In this document: positions 17,864 to 28,647 of the stretch, in pieces
Numbering within the stretch: position 1 is the stretch's first letter
Layout of the letters: each line of letters starts with the position of its first letter
From: Dryocosmus kuriphilus
Lineage: Eukaryota > Arthropoda > Insecta > Hymenoptera > Cynipidae
DNA length: 64,000 nt
NCBI GenBank assembly: GCA_038277395.1
Contig: CM076196.1
Coordinates: forward strand, 83,393,786 to 83,457,785
Reading direction: 5' to 3'
Notes under the pieces: generated by a model
Database searches by the model: none
What the model saw: the letters and a program-made list of their open reading frames with translations, nothing else
Told to the model about the DNA's origin: nothing
Position numbers and translations under genes: made by a program

Positions 17864-20800
17864 CTACCTTGTGCACCCAGCTCTCTCTCTCAAATATTCC
17901 AGCTTCTTCATCCATTCCTCCCCCTGACTATGTTCATTTAGAATCCATTTCATTCTCTCTTCTGTACTCTCCCCTGCCACTTCGTTACTTGTACACCTCT
18001 CTAACACATGCAACCATGTTTCCTTCTCATACATACCTACGTACTCTACATACATTCTCTTCTGCATTCATCCAATACCTGCATGCTCTAACACCCTCTC
18101 CCATTCTGAATCTCACTACTCTATTCCATTTGTTCTCCTTTTTAATTTTTTTTCAGGTACTCTGGTTCTCCCTGCCCCTTAACCATTCTATACCAGCTGT
18201 TGTATCTCGAATCTGTGATTTTTCCCCATCTTTCCTCCCCTTGCCTTGCCTTCATCTCTTGCTCTATTTCCTCCCACTCGCTATCCCTCACTTGCATACC
18301 ACATTCCCACCTCCTTTCATATCTCTCATCCTCCCATTCCGAATGCCCCACGTTACTCCTCTTCTCTTTATCCATAACCTCCCGGGCACACGCTTGTGCA
18401 ATTTTGCTTCCCTCTCCTGTTCTTAGTTTCTCTTCGAACTTCCAGGCTCTTTTCAGTTGCCTGACCACCATTTTTTCTCGTCCTATTTCTTCCCTTAGCA
18501 TATAACCTGTGCAGCTCCAGCTCACTCCCATCACCCATCTCAGAAATCTCTCATGCAAACTTTTCACTCTTTTATGCTCTTTCCATCCCCAAACTTCCAC
18601 TCCATAGCTTAACACTGACCATACTAACACATCAAACATCCACACTCTCATCTTCCAGTCATCCTTAAACCTTCTTTTTCCTATACCCTATACTTGTCCC
18701 ATTACTTTGCTCGCACATTCTAATCTCTTTCTCACCTGCAGCTCGCTTCCTCCTCTCGTTTCGAACCAATATCCTAGGTAGCAAAATTGATCCAGCAACT
18801 CCACCACGACGCTATTTATCTTCCATTCGTACACTAAACTGCTCCTTTTATTTCTGAAACACATCATCTTGGTCTTGTTCACATTCACTGTTAAACCCTT
18901 TTCTATCACATATATTCGGACACATTCATCAACAAATTCATACATCTTTCATCATCCGCTACTAGCAATACATCATCTGCATAAGCTAGTGAATACACTT
19001 TGCCTGTTCCTAATACTGTCCCCCCTTTCCCATTCCTCTCCAACTTCTCCTCTAAATCTGCCAAAAGGATACTAAACAGAAGTGGGCTCAACGGACACCC
19101 TTGCCTGAGCCCCGTTCCTGTCCAGAATTCCTCACAGTTCTTATCTCCTATCTTCACTCTTATCTTAGTATCCACAGATATTTCTTTTATCCTCTCTATT
19201 AAACCTTCGTCTACTCCTCTCTCTTTCATGGCTGACCATAACACCCTCCTGTTATCTGAGTCAAATGCTGCCTTAAAGTCCACAAACAATGCGACTAGTT
19301 TTCCTTTCTTCCGCCCTAGGTTCCTATTGACTAGGTAGTTGAGTACGTAGACGTTATCTGTGGTTCCCATCCCTTTTCGGAAACCCGTTTGATTATGTGG
19401 TATACTTCCCTTTCCTTCCACCTGTCATTCCAATCTCCTTCTAAGCACTTACGCATAAATTTTATACCTCACCGACATGAGTGTAATACCTCTATATTCA
19501 TCTACCCTTTTCCCCTCCCCTTTTTTAATTAACGGTACTACCAGCCCTGTCTTCCATTCCTCCGGCCATCCTTCTCCTTTCTATACCTTATTACATATCC
19601 TCCACATTTCTTCCCTCACCCCTATTCCTCCATATTTTAGTGCTTCATTTTCCGAGCCATCTTCCCCTGTTGCCTTGTTTCTTTTCAACCTTGTAATCAC
19701 CTCATTTACTTCGTCCCTACTAATCTCGTTTACACTGTCCTCGTCCCCATCTACGACCTTTCTCCCTTCTGCCTTTTCCCTATATTCCACGCCTCCTAAC
19801 AACTCCTTGAAGTGCTTCGTCCATTCTTTCATTCCTATTTCTTCGTTTATACCCTTCCTTCCTCCTCTTTCCCTATTTATCACTTCCCATTCCCTCCCTT
19901 CTTTTACTGCTCTTTCTACCTCTTCCATGTACCTTTCTTTCTCCTTCTGTCTTTTCTCCTTTATCATTCTTTCGTGCTCCCTCTTTCTCCTGTTGAGTTC
20001 TCCTTTTTTAATTTCCCCTTTCTTCCATTTTCTTATACTCTCCTTCATCCTATCTTTACTTTTCGTGCATTCATCATCCCACCAACCTCTCCTAAGCCCC
20101 TCTTCTACTTCTCTCGGTCTCACCTCTTCCCTTACCTTATCAGTCACTCTTTTTAGTTTTCCTAGCAGCGTGTCTACTCCTTCCTCTTCCAAACCCCCTA
20201 TCTCCTCGTTTTCCATTTTTTCTCTAAATTCTCTCAAGTTTCCCTCCCCCCAACTGCCCATTTTCAATTTCCTTTCTCTCTTTCTTTTTCTCTTCCCCCT
20301 ATTGCACTTTTGGCCACGACATCTTATTGTCGCGATCACCGAAAAGTGTTCTGAGCCTATCACGTTACCCACTTCCATTCTTACCATCAGCTTCCTTATT
20401 CTTTCTTCTGCCAGAACGTAATATATTACGGTATCCCCTGTACCCGCGTAAGTATATTCTCCTTCCTCATCCCCCTTTGTATTGCCATTACAAATGAACC
20501 ATCCCGCCTCTCCCAGCAAATCCAGTAGCCTTCTTCCCTCCCGGTCCGTTTCCTTTTGTTTCAAGTTTCTTATGAACACCTCCTTTTCTTTATCCCATAC
20601 CTCTCCCCCTTATTCCCCTGTCCATGCATTCAAATACCCTCCTATTAGGACCAGCCTCTCTTCTTTTTCCTCTGTCCATTTCCTTATTGCTTTTCATCCT
20701 TCCTCTTCTCTCTCTTCTTCTGTACACGCATACTACATCCACAATAACTTTTCCTAATTTTATTCTTCTTATCATTGTTCCATCCGTTTCATCTATATAC

Positions 20801-21115
20801 TCTCCCTTCTCATCCTGTACCGTCAGTTCCTTTCTTACCCCTGACACCATGCCACCCATTCCTCACTCTTTCACGTGCTCCTTTCTCGCTGCTTGCATCT
20901 TCCACTCATATGCTTTCGGTAATATTTTTTTCATACCTTTACACTCCTTCTCATTCACCCACGTCTCACTCATCATTATCACATCCCACTTCTGTAATTC
21001 TCCCCAAAATCCCTTATCCTTGTTTTTTAATCCTCATACATTCCAGAACGCTACTTTCACGTCGCTCTTTTTGCTTTTCTCCCCTTTATTCCTTTCATCC
21101 ATTTCTTTTTGCCGT
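17864..21115 (-). pseudogene. LINE ORF2: AP endonuclease and reverse transcriptase, broken
   Basis: Reading down the minus strand: the endonuclease start VAFWNV-GLKNKD, WDVIMMSETWVNEKE near 20950-21060, GGMVSGVRKEL at 20840 and its C-terminal part to ~20330 (GSEHFSVIATI). A charged linker follows, then RT: NKATGEDGSENEALKYGG (~19640), NQTGFRKGMGTTDN, LFVDFKAAFDSDNR, GLRQGCPLSPLLFSILLADL and the catalytic LAYADDVLLVADD (~18970-19000). The thumb/C-terminal region NVNKTKMMCFRNK, CYLGYWFET, SYGVEVWGWKE and ERFLRWVMGVSW follows, to ~17864. It is split by several frame changes (near 20585, 19500, 18920, 18670 and 18100) and in-frame stops, including TGA in the endonuclease. Confidence 0.85.
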
Positions 21116-21116
21116 T

Positions 21117-22393
21117 TTAAAACCCCCCCGTGACACTTGCATTAGCCTTTTCATTACCATCATTCATTACCTCTTTATTACCCTCTCTCAGCTTTTCTAC
21201 TTCATTGTTCCAGATCCATATCTCTCCGTTTACCCATATCCTGTCTCTGCCAATCCTTACCCTCTCTTTACTCCTCTCAGTCCATGCCTTTTGCCCTATT
21301 AGCCACTTTCTTCTCCTTTCCCGACACATCAGATCTTCTTCGATTCTTTCATTTCTTCCTTTCAATAATTTCTTTTTCTCCATAACTTCATACTTATCCT
21401 CCTCACTCCCTAAGTTCACCAAAAACATACATTCTTTGCCCTTTTTCTTCCCTCCTAATCTTTTTATCCCTTCCACTCTGACTTGGGCGCCGATATCTCT
21501 CATCAGTTTTCCAAACTCTTCCTCTCCCTTTTCACTGTCCACTTTCAAACCTTTCACTATTATATTCTTTTTTCTCTTCGCTCTCTCTTCCCCTTCCATT
21601 CTTCTTTCAACCTCAATCAGTCTCAATCGCCACCTTTCATTCTGCTCCTGCTCAACTCCCTCATACTCTCTCGCTTCTTCCAAACTTCTTTTTTCTCTCA
21701 CTTTAGGCTCATTCTTTAGTTCTAGTTTGCTCACTCTCACTTCTAGCAATTTCCTGCCCCTTTTCCTATCCTCCTCATTCTCTCTCTCTCTCTCTGCCTA
21801 CTCTCTATGCTTTCCAATTTATTCCAAACCTTCTCTTTCTCTCCTTTCCATAATTTATCCCATTCTTCCCACTTTTATTTCACCTTTCTTACCTCTTCTT
21901 TTACCTCCTCCCCTTGCCTCTTCATATCATTCAGTCTTCCGCAAGTCTCCTCTCTAAATCCCTTTATAAGTGCTTCTAGTTTCTGCAACATATTCCGTTC
22001 ATCCCTATTTCTCTTCGGCGTTCTTTTTTTTGTCTTTGCCTTTTTTATGTACTTAACCCTCTCCGTTTCTTCGCCTGCTTGCTCTCTTTTCCTTTTATCA
22101 TCCCCCGTTTTCTGCCCTTCACTACACAAACTCTCGCTGCTAATCCTTCTCGCTGACAATTGCCACCTGTGCAGTAGATCCCTCGACCCCAAGTTCGATC
22201 TAAGTCTTTCTAAATTAGTGGGCCGCCCGCGTCTATGTCCCCTTACCGTTGCTACGTAATCCACAGGCGTAGCAAACGTCTCCTCGTTACTTCCCTCTCC
22301 GCTGGCTTCGTCAACCAAACTACCTTCTCTCTCGCTTCTTGCTACGCTCTGCCTTCTTCTAGCATCGCCCTGTGGACTCCGTATAATCGACAT
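21117..22393 (-). pseudogene. LINE ORF1, RNA-binding, nearly continuous
   Basis: The frame starts at an ATG at 22393 (MSIIRSPQGDARRR), passes through a basic region (KRKREQAGEETERVKYIKKA) and coiled-coil-like charged helices. After an apparent TAA near 21872 and a GA-rich stretch it continues from 21749 to 21117. The second part holds KKNIIVKGLKVDSEKG, IKRLGGKKKGKECMFLVNL and MCRERRRKWLIG, the layout of an RRM-like plus C-terminal domain as in L1-type ORF1 proteins. About 425 residues. No zinc knuckle, unlike the gag-only element at 1170-3214, so the two are different families. Confidence 0.7.
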
Positions 22394-22611
22394 GCTGCAC
22401 TACCCTGTTAACTGACCGTTAGCCCCACGCCCCCTTTCCCTGTCACCTCCTTCTCCACCTGTCACTTTCTATCCACTACAATACTTCAAACTCTTTATCC
22501 AGAACTCTTACACTCAAAACTCTCTTACCTGTTTCTTACAACGTATCACTATTATACTCCTTCTCCCTGCACACCTTTCGAACTCCTACTTACTGACAAC
22601 CAAAAACCCAG

Positions 22612-23797
22612 CGTCTCACTGAAGGTATTAGATTTATGTGAAATTTGACTTTCGCGGATTTCATGAAATCTCCACGTTTTGAGACCTCCTGAACCCGAAA
22701 AAACGGTTTTTACGACGGTGTCTGTCTGTCTGTTGTCGTTGTCGTCGTCGTTGGAATCTGTTCCCACGATAACTTTCGTAGACTAATCGGATTGGAGTGC
22801 GCTTTGGTACACTTATTTAAGGGGTAAAAAGAAAGGACGAGTTCGTTAACCAGCGGTTTTTGACCAACGGTTATGGTTTTATCCATCAAAAACTGTTTTC
22901 ACAAAATCAAAAAATCCATTTTCCGGCTAAACTATGAGAGATACAAAAAAAATGTAAGGAAGTAAAATTGTTCATCTCCAAAAATTTACAAATTTTGTCC
23001 TAACGTTTTTTGATAAAATGAACGGTTTTTGTTTTATTCAAGAAAACGCTATTAAAATTTAAAAACTCTGGTTTCCCGCCAAAATATTCAAGATCAAAAA
23101 AAATGGTAAAGAACAAAGTTTCAATTTAAAAAGATCTACAAATTTTGTTTTAACCATTTTTTGATAAAATGCACGGTTTTGATTTTAATCGAGAAAACGC
23201 TATTAAAAAATCAAAAATTCAAATTTTCCGCCAAAATATGCAAGATACAAAAGAAATGATAATAAACAAAGTTGTTCGCCTTAAAAAGATCTACAAATTT
23301 TCTCTCTATCATTTTTTTGAGCAGACGCGTAGTTTTTGAGTTATTCGTGAAATATGTTATGAAATATAAAGAAAACCACTTTTCAGCAAAACTATGCAAG
23401 ATATGAGAGAAAATATTAACAAGCAGAATTGTTCACCTTGGAAAGAGCTACAAAATTTATTTATAAGACTCATCATTTAACTTTTAAGAATCGAAATCCT
23501 GCATTGTAAAAATTTGGAAAATCACAAAAAAACTTTACCAATCTACAATGTGTTAAAAAAAAGTTTAATTGTCGAGCGCGAAGGGCGAGTGTCATTATGA
23601 GAATGTATTCCTTAAGGTCGATAGAGCCTTAAGTAAAATAATTTCTTTTGTAATTTTTAATTTAAAGGTATATACGATCCATAAACACCGAGCGCGAAGC
23701 GCAAGTGCCAACAGACGCGCGCCCTAGGCGCGCTCATACTTCGCGCGCGAAGCGCGCGATGAGAATGTGCCCGCGAAGCGGGCAGATTTTTTTTTCT
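22612..23797 (+). mobile_element. HINE-like element, copy F
   Basis: Lacks the first ~15 bases (begins GAAGGTATTAGATTTATGTG) but otherwise complete: (GTC)n, GATAACTTTCGTAGACTAA, AACCAGCGGTTTTTGACCAA, four modules, GATGAGAATG-type block replaced by ATTATGAGAATGTATTCC, GCGC palindromes including ACGCGCGCCCTAGGCGCGC, and the terminal GCCCGCGAAGCGGGCAGATTTTTTTTT. Confidence 0.85.
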
Positions 23798-23973
23798 TTA
23801 AATCCACTCTTTCCACCGCTCCCTTCATTCACACTTGTTCTTTCACCCCAGCCCCCTTACTCACACACTCTTACCGCACTCACTCCACTTTTCACTTCTC
23901 CCCAGCCAAAAAATGGTCGCACTCGAAAAACACCGTGTATGCTCTCTCGGCACTGGAAACGGAAGCTTTTTAT
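23798..23973. other. Pyrimidine-rich spacer
   Basis: C/T-rich, without a believable coding frame. Confidence 0.4.
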
Positions 23974-24210
23974 CGATTACTTATTATCGATAACATCAGA
24001 AATCAATTATTTAATTATCCTGACCGATAAAATAACATCAACATTTACAAAAAAATATATACATATATTTATGTCGATCGATAAAATAACATCAACATTT
24101 ACAAAAAAAAATATATTTTATATATATATATTTTTTAAATGTTGGTGTTATTTTATCGATAAGGATAATTAAATAATTGATTTCTGATGTTAAATTTTTA
24201 TCGATTGCTG
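23974..24210. repeat. Palindromic foldback (MITE-like)
   Basis: Left arm ATCGATAACATCAGAAATCA..AATTATTTAATTATCC..CGATAAAATAACATCAACATTTA. The right arm is its reverse complement (TAAATGTTGGTGTTATTTTATCG..GGATAATTAAATAATTGATTTCTGATGTTA..ATCGAT). The left arm contains an extra direct duplication of CGATAAAATAACATCAACAT (about 24025 and 24079). No target duplication found. Confidence 0.75.
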
Positions 24211-24246
24211 GTCCAAATAATGTTTTGGAGAAACGAGAAAAAAGCT

Positions 24247-24305
24247 ACCTCGGCCCGGATTTGAACCGGGAACGCCACTATTCACGAGTGGAGCGTCATG
24301 ATAAT
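24247..24305 (-). ncRNA. tRNA-like 3' half (tRNA-derived fragment)
   Basis: On the minus strand GTTCCCGGTTCAAATCCGGG forms a perfect T-arm with B-box GGTTCAAATCC. Upstream is GACGCTCCACTCGTGAATAG, which resembles an anticodon-arm region. The 5' half and acceptor stem pairing are absent, so it is not a functional tRNA but a SINE head or tRNA relic. Confidence 0.4.
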
Positions 24306-27300
24306 ATATTTTTCTTACACGAAATTCCTTGTTAAACTAAGATGTCATGTGAGCTTGGATAATAATTACGATAATTATAAATAAAAAATAAAAACCTATT
24401 ATTATTGGAAGAAATTAGCGTTATCTTTAATTCTAAGAACAAAGATTTGTCGAGGGACTCTGTTTATTTTATCAGTTCAATGTGATGTAAACGCATCTCG
24501 AGTGCATCGTCTTTTCTATCGTCTGCGAAAAAAGTTGCGCATATGAAGAAATCATTTCGTTGTGCAATACTTTAAGATTCATTACGCCGTTTTTGTTCAT
24601 TAACTAAAAAATATGAAAGAGATTATTCACTTAGAACAAATATCAATTATCATTTACTCATATTATTTATTTATCTTTTCTTTACTCAGAAATTAAAATT
24701 TATCGGCGTAATTTCAATATGTATAAGATAATTTTAATTGTAATAAATAACATGCTGGCATACAATTTGTGAGCACTTAAAATCAACGATTCACTTGCAT
24801 CGTAATTTTTGTGCATCAGTTATTTCCACTGGTGTTATCATTCCTAACAAGAAATTAAAGTTTGAATGGAATAATTTACATGAAGTAATTAAATCAAGCA
24901 AACAAACTAAAACACAGAGAAAAAGATAATATTCTATGAAATTTCTTTGCAACACTGTGAAGCATCGATTCTCAAAGCAGCCGAATTCGGTGTTGCTCAG
25001 AGTTGTAATAAAAATAAGGCACAATGAAAACTTTCATTGTTGAAAATGACATGCATCAAAATTCACACCAATGGTTTTTTTTATGAAGAATGTATAATTG
25101 CAGATTTTCCCGTCCAAGAAAATCTTAATTTTCGGGGATCAGTTTGGTAGAGAAATTTTCGAGTTTTGGTTGTCGTAACTAATCTGACATGAATAGAATC
25201 TATATTCTCTGCAATAGTTAGGCCTACTAAAAACTCCATGAACTACTGAATGCCTTATAACCAGAAAGACGTGCATGAGATGGAATAATAATCTTTGTGA
25301 TTCATCAGCAAATATACAATGAGAGATTTAATGAAAAGTTTCATTAATAGCGTTATAAGTACACTTTTAAAGTAGCAGAGGATGGCACAAAAATGATTTC
25401 TGACAATTTTTGCAAAACCTTAAAATTTTCCCATAATTATTATAAAGTAAATAATAAATACGAAGCATGAAAGTAGTTTTATACATAATCCTTAATAAAA
25501 ATGTGTATTACCTATACCTATCTGCTAATCGGAGGTGGCTGTGCATACCTTTACGCCTACGCACTTCCATGTACATGTACTTTGAAAGCGCCGGTAGAAT
25601 TGCATACGAGGAACTCGTAGAGTTTATTTAAAGCTTCATTATATCCAAAAAATGTGACTGACATCTACAAGCTTATCCATCGCAGTCAAGAAAAATGTTA
25701 TTTCCTCATAGACATTTATTTACTCAACCTTCATTCCCCTTATGGATATCAATCCAATGATTTATTACCATGTTTAGTTATGTGAAAAAATGATAGGTTC
25801 ATTATAACCGTAAATAACAAGCTGTTTAAATTTAGATAATATATTTGTTGAGTCTTTCAAAAATCAGGGTTACCACTGGGACGTGGAAACCGGAAAATGA
25901 CCGGGAATTTGTTTAATTGTTTAATTTTTAATAAAAAAAACTTACCCAGTCACTTTAAATGTCACGAGTTTATTAGCCTCATTTAAAATTTATTATCCAT
26001 ATGATTATTATTAAATCATATTTATGGGCATATGTCCAGAACCTTTCACTTTTGTGTCCCTAAAAGATATCTAAGTAATTTTACTAAATTAAAAAGAAAC
26101 TTTTGTTTCAAGGTATCTAGATCAAAATTAAATGAAGTTTGAATGTTCGATTTTTAAATTGAAGGCACCTTGTCCAAATCCAGATTTTCTCATGCTTTTT
26201 ATGACTAAAAACTGTGGCGATACAAGATAAGGTTATAAAACACAATATAAATTTCAAGCTAATTAAACTAAATTCATATTTCTTCAAGAAAATCTGTATT
26301 TCGTTCAATCCAAACAAAGTTATAGGCTTTTAAATTATATCCTTCGATTTTGAAATGTCGAATATTATGGTTATATTTACATAATTTATTTAATGAAGCA
26401 AGCTCGCGCACGTTAAAAAACTATTGAAAGATTAAAACTGAAGTAATAATAAAGCATAGGGACCAACCTAAACTATTATGCGCATTTGCTCTTCAAAAAG
26501 GAATAGTGTTTCAAAGAAATAAATCGTCTGCGTACAAAATTTAAAAATGACCGTTATAACCATTATACTCCTAGAAATCGAATCTAAATTGTTAGCAAAG
26601 TTTATAAATACCTTTTTGTAATTTTTATTCAGTCTACTGTAACTATGCTTACCGAACAAATACGTATTTACTAACTTATAGCAAATATATTTTTTTCATA
26701 ATGGTCGACCGTTATCAAAATTAAAAAGAAAAATTTAATTTATTCAACGTGAAGTTGCTAATTCTCAAATCTCGAGAGATTTCACAGAAGAAAACTGTCA
26801 TATTCTTGGTTACAAATTCAAATATTTATAATGATTATCGTAAGGAAAGGTTAACAAAAAATTCCTCGTAATTATAATTACCCAATACGTAATTTCCTTT
26901 CAGAATTTTATTTTCATTTTCAAATTTTCGTACACTAACAATAAAATGTTTTAAAATGAAAGTGGTATCCGATAGGTCGTTTTCTTTCACACAATTAAAT
27001 ATTTTTAAATCATTAATATCTATTTGAAGACAGTAATTTACTTCTCTCCAATTATAGAATATCATTAAATAGCACCTTTACCTAATATAGTACAATTTCC
27101 AGTGTTGTGCCTAAGAAAATGTTACCGTTAATTTTTTTATTGAAAATTGAAAGGTTCCAGACATATGTTCTTATGTTAATTCACTTTCTTTTATTTTTCT
27201 CTCAGTTGAGATTTTAGTCTTAGCGGTTAGGCCCCTTTAATAATTAATTAATTATAATTTTTAATCAAATACGCTAAAAATTTAACTAGCTGGATACTTT

Positions 27301-28020
27301 ATAAGTTGGGAAATTTGAAACTACTGCAGTATACTGGCGCGTTTGAAACTGAATAATTTTGAATTGGATTTTTCAAAATTATAAAATTTTATTTCAAATT
27401 CGAAGGAAAAATTTCAGATAGAAAGTAGTCAAATAGAACAATGTTTAGATTAGGTAAATTAAAATTTTTTGTTTCAAATTCAAATCGTTCAAAATTGTAA
27501 AACTTAAAAATTAAAGCCTTTCAATACTAGAATGATTATAAAACTACATACATGCAAAATTTTGAAATTTCGAGAAGCAGGCAATTTTAAATTAATTCAA
27601 AATTGTTCCATTTCTAATTGAAAGCCTAATACTTGAATAATGAAATACTGAAAACTTTCAAAATTGAATAATTTGAAGATCTTTTTATCTGAATTATTTT
27701 TAGTCAGTAAATTCAGATTATTTTCAAACTACAATTATTTTAGATTGAAGGCTTATAAATAAAACAATTTCAATCGAATAATTGAATTTTGATTACCAGA
27801 AATGTAAAATTGTTCAATATTGAATGTTTTAATTTAGGATGAACTCATGTCAGTTAGAAAAAGTTCATTAGATTTTTTTTCTGTTTGAGATCTCGAAATA
27901 AAAATTATTCAGCCGGCTAATTTTGAAAGCTTCGAATTTGTACAATATTGAATATTTGAGTTTGAGTTTGAATAATTTGAGAATTTAAATAACCGGGAAA
28001 TTTTTTCTGACGCTTGAGTG
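24306..28020. other. AT-rich non-coding stretch
   Basis: About 3.7 kb with no readable gene. Only short random frames are present (e.g. near 24791, 26117, 26835). Around 27250-28000 short TTCAAAATT-like strings recur, a degenerate A/T repeat. A G+C-richer island near 25530-25620 shows no exon. Confidence 0.5.
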
Positions 28021-28021
28021 G

Positions 28022-28058
28022 TGGATGATGTGCGTGCGCGCGCGCGCGTGGGTGTGTT
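28022..28058. repeat. (GC)n/(GT)n microsatellite
   Basis: TGCGTGCGCGCGCGCGCGTG followed by GTGTGTTTG, a potential Z-DNA tract. Confidence 0.85.
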
Positions 28059-28088
28059 TGAAAGGCTGTAATGGGAAATGGTAAGGGT

Positions 28089-28165
28089 GGTCGTGGAAGC
28101 TAAGGCGTAGCTCGTAGATCCACGTTGTATCCTTTGTGGGTTCGATTCCCCGCATCGTCCACTAA
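28089..28165 (+). ncRNA. tRNA-like segment (SINE head or degenerate tRNA)
   Basis: GTGGTCG at the 5' side can pair with CGTCCAC at the 3' side with one mismatch (acceptor stem). GTGGG/CCCGC closes a T-arm around the B-box GGGTTCGATTCCCC, and TAAGGCGTAGCTCG resembles a D-arm. The anticodon arm is not convincing, so no identity is given. The MITE at 28218 begins ~50 bases downstream. Confidence 0.4.
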
Positions 28166-28209
28166 ATGTTTCCTAAATTGCGCGCAGCAGTATGCGGCTT
28201 TAGTCTTAG

Positions 28210-28217
28210 GAAACTGT
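28210..28217. repeat. MITE-1 left target duplication (GAAACTGT)
   Basis: Compares with AAAACTAT at 28493-28500 (6 of 8). Confidence 0.5.
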
Positions 28218-28492
28218 CGAGGGGCTATGCACTGCAGTATTCTCATGACGGCCGTTGACTGACTTATCCGAAATCCTCAAGTCGTTTATTTGTTATTCAC
28301 AGTTATTCAGCGGAAGTCTTGGCTATTTTCGGCAGTAGTCGGTGGCCGTCGGTGCAACTCGAAAAGACGCGATCATGATCGAAACCAATGAGTATTCGCT
28401 GGTCGTCGCTACGGTAATCTCATGTAAGTCTGTTAGTCGCAAGGAAGCCTTGGGTCACCCGAAAAACATAATTCTCAGTGCACAGCCCCTCG
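28218..28492 (+). mobile_element. MITE, CGAGGGGC family, copy 1
   Basis: Starts CGAGGGGCTATGCACTGCAG and ends TTCTCAGTGCACAGCCCCTCG, giving ~20-bp inverted ends. The interior is G+C-rich compared with the flanks and has no gene. Copy 2 lies at 30936-31184 with the same tips. Eight-base flanking repeats suggest a hAT-like (or other 8-bp-duplicating) transposase supplies it. Confidence 0.75.
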
Positions 28493-28595
28493 AAAACTAT
28501 TGCAAATTGCTTTGTTTACTTGGTGCAGGTAAAATATAGCTTAAAATATATTTTTAAAAATTTAATAACAAAATTATATTTAAATGTAATTATAT

Positions 28596-28647
28596 ATAAT
28601 AGGGAGATCGTACACACACACACACACACACACGATCTCCCCGTTAT
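28596..28647. repeat. (AC)n microsatellite capped by inverted arms
   Basis: TATAATAGGGAGATCGT at the left is mirrored by ACGATCTCCCCGTTATA at the right (15 of 17 bases), with about nine AC units as the loop. Confidence 0.8.

Larger units (their letters stand above)
17830..22610 (-). mobile_element. Non-LTR retrotransposon (LINE), near full length, decayed
   Basis: About 4.7 kb on the minus strand with ORF1 (21117-22393) and ORF2 (17864-21115). It is extremely purine-rich on the sense strand, so the plus strand shows long false serine/leucine/proline frames. The left boundary is near 17830-17860. The right boundary meets the truncated 5' end of HINE copy F at about 22612, so the two insertions abut. 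No target duplication or clear polyA tail was identified. Clade uncertain: endonuclease type is AP-like, and the protein style is one common in ants and wasps. Confidence 0.85.

Noticed and set aside
17860..22259. Long plus-strand frames rich in Ser, Leu and Pro (up to 314 residues)
   Set aside because: They are the antisense of the purine-rich LINE ORFs on the minus strand, which carry real domains (endonuclease, YADD RT).
24247..24305. Functional tRNA gene
   Set aside because: No 5' half or acceptor pairing; only the T-arm is intact.
28089..28165. Functional tRNA gene
   Set aside because: Acceptor and T-arm are plausible but no anticodon arm could be drawn; kept as tRNA-like only.
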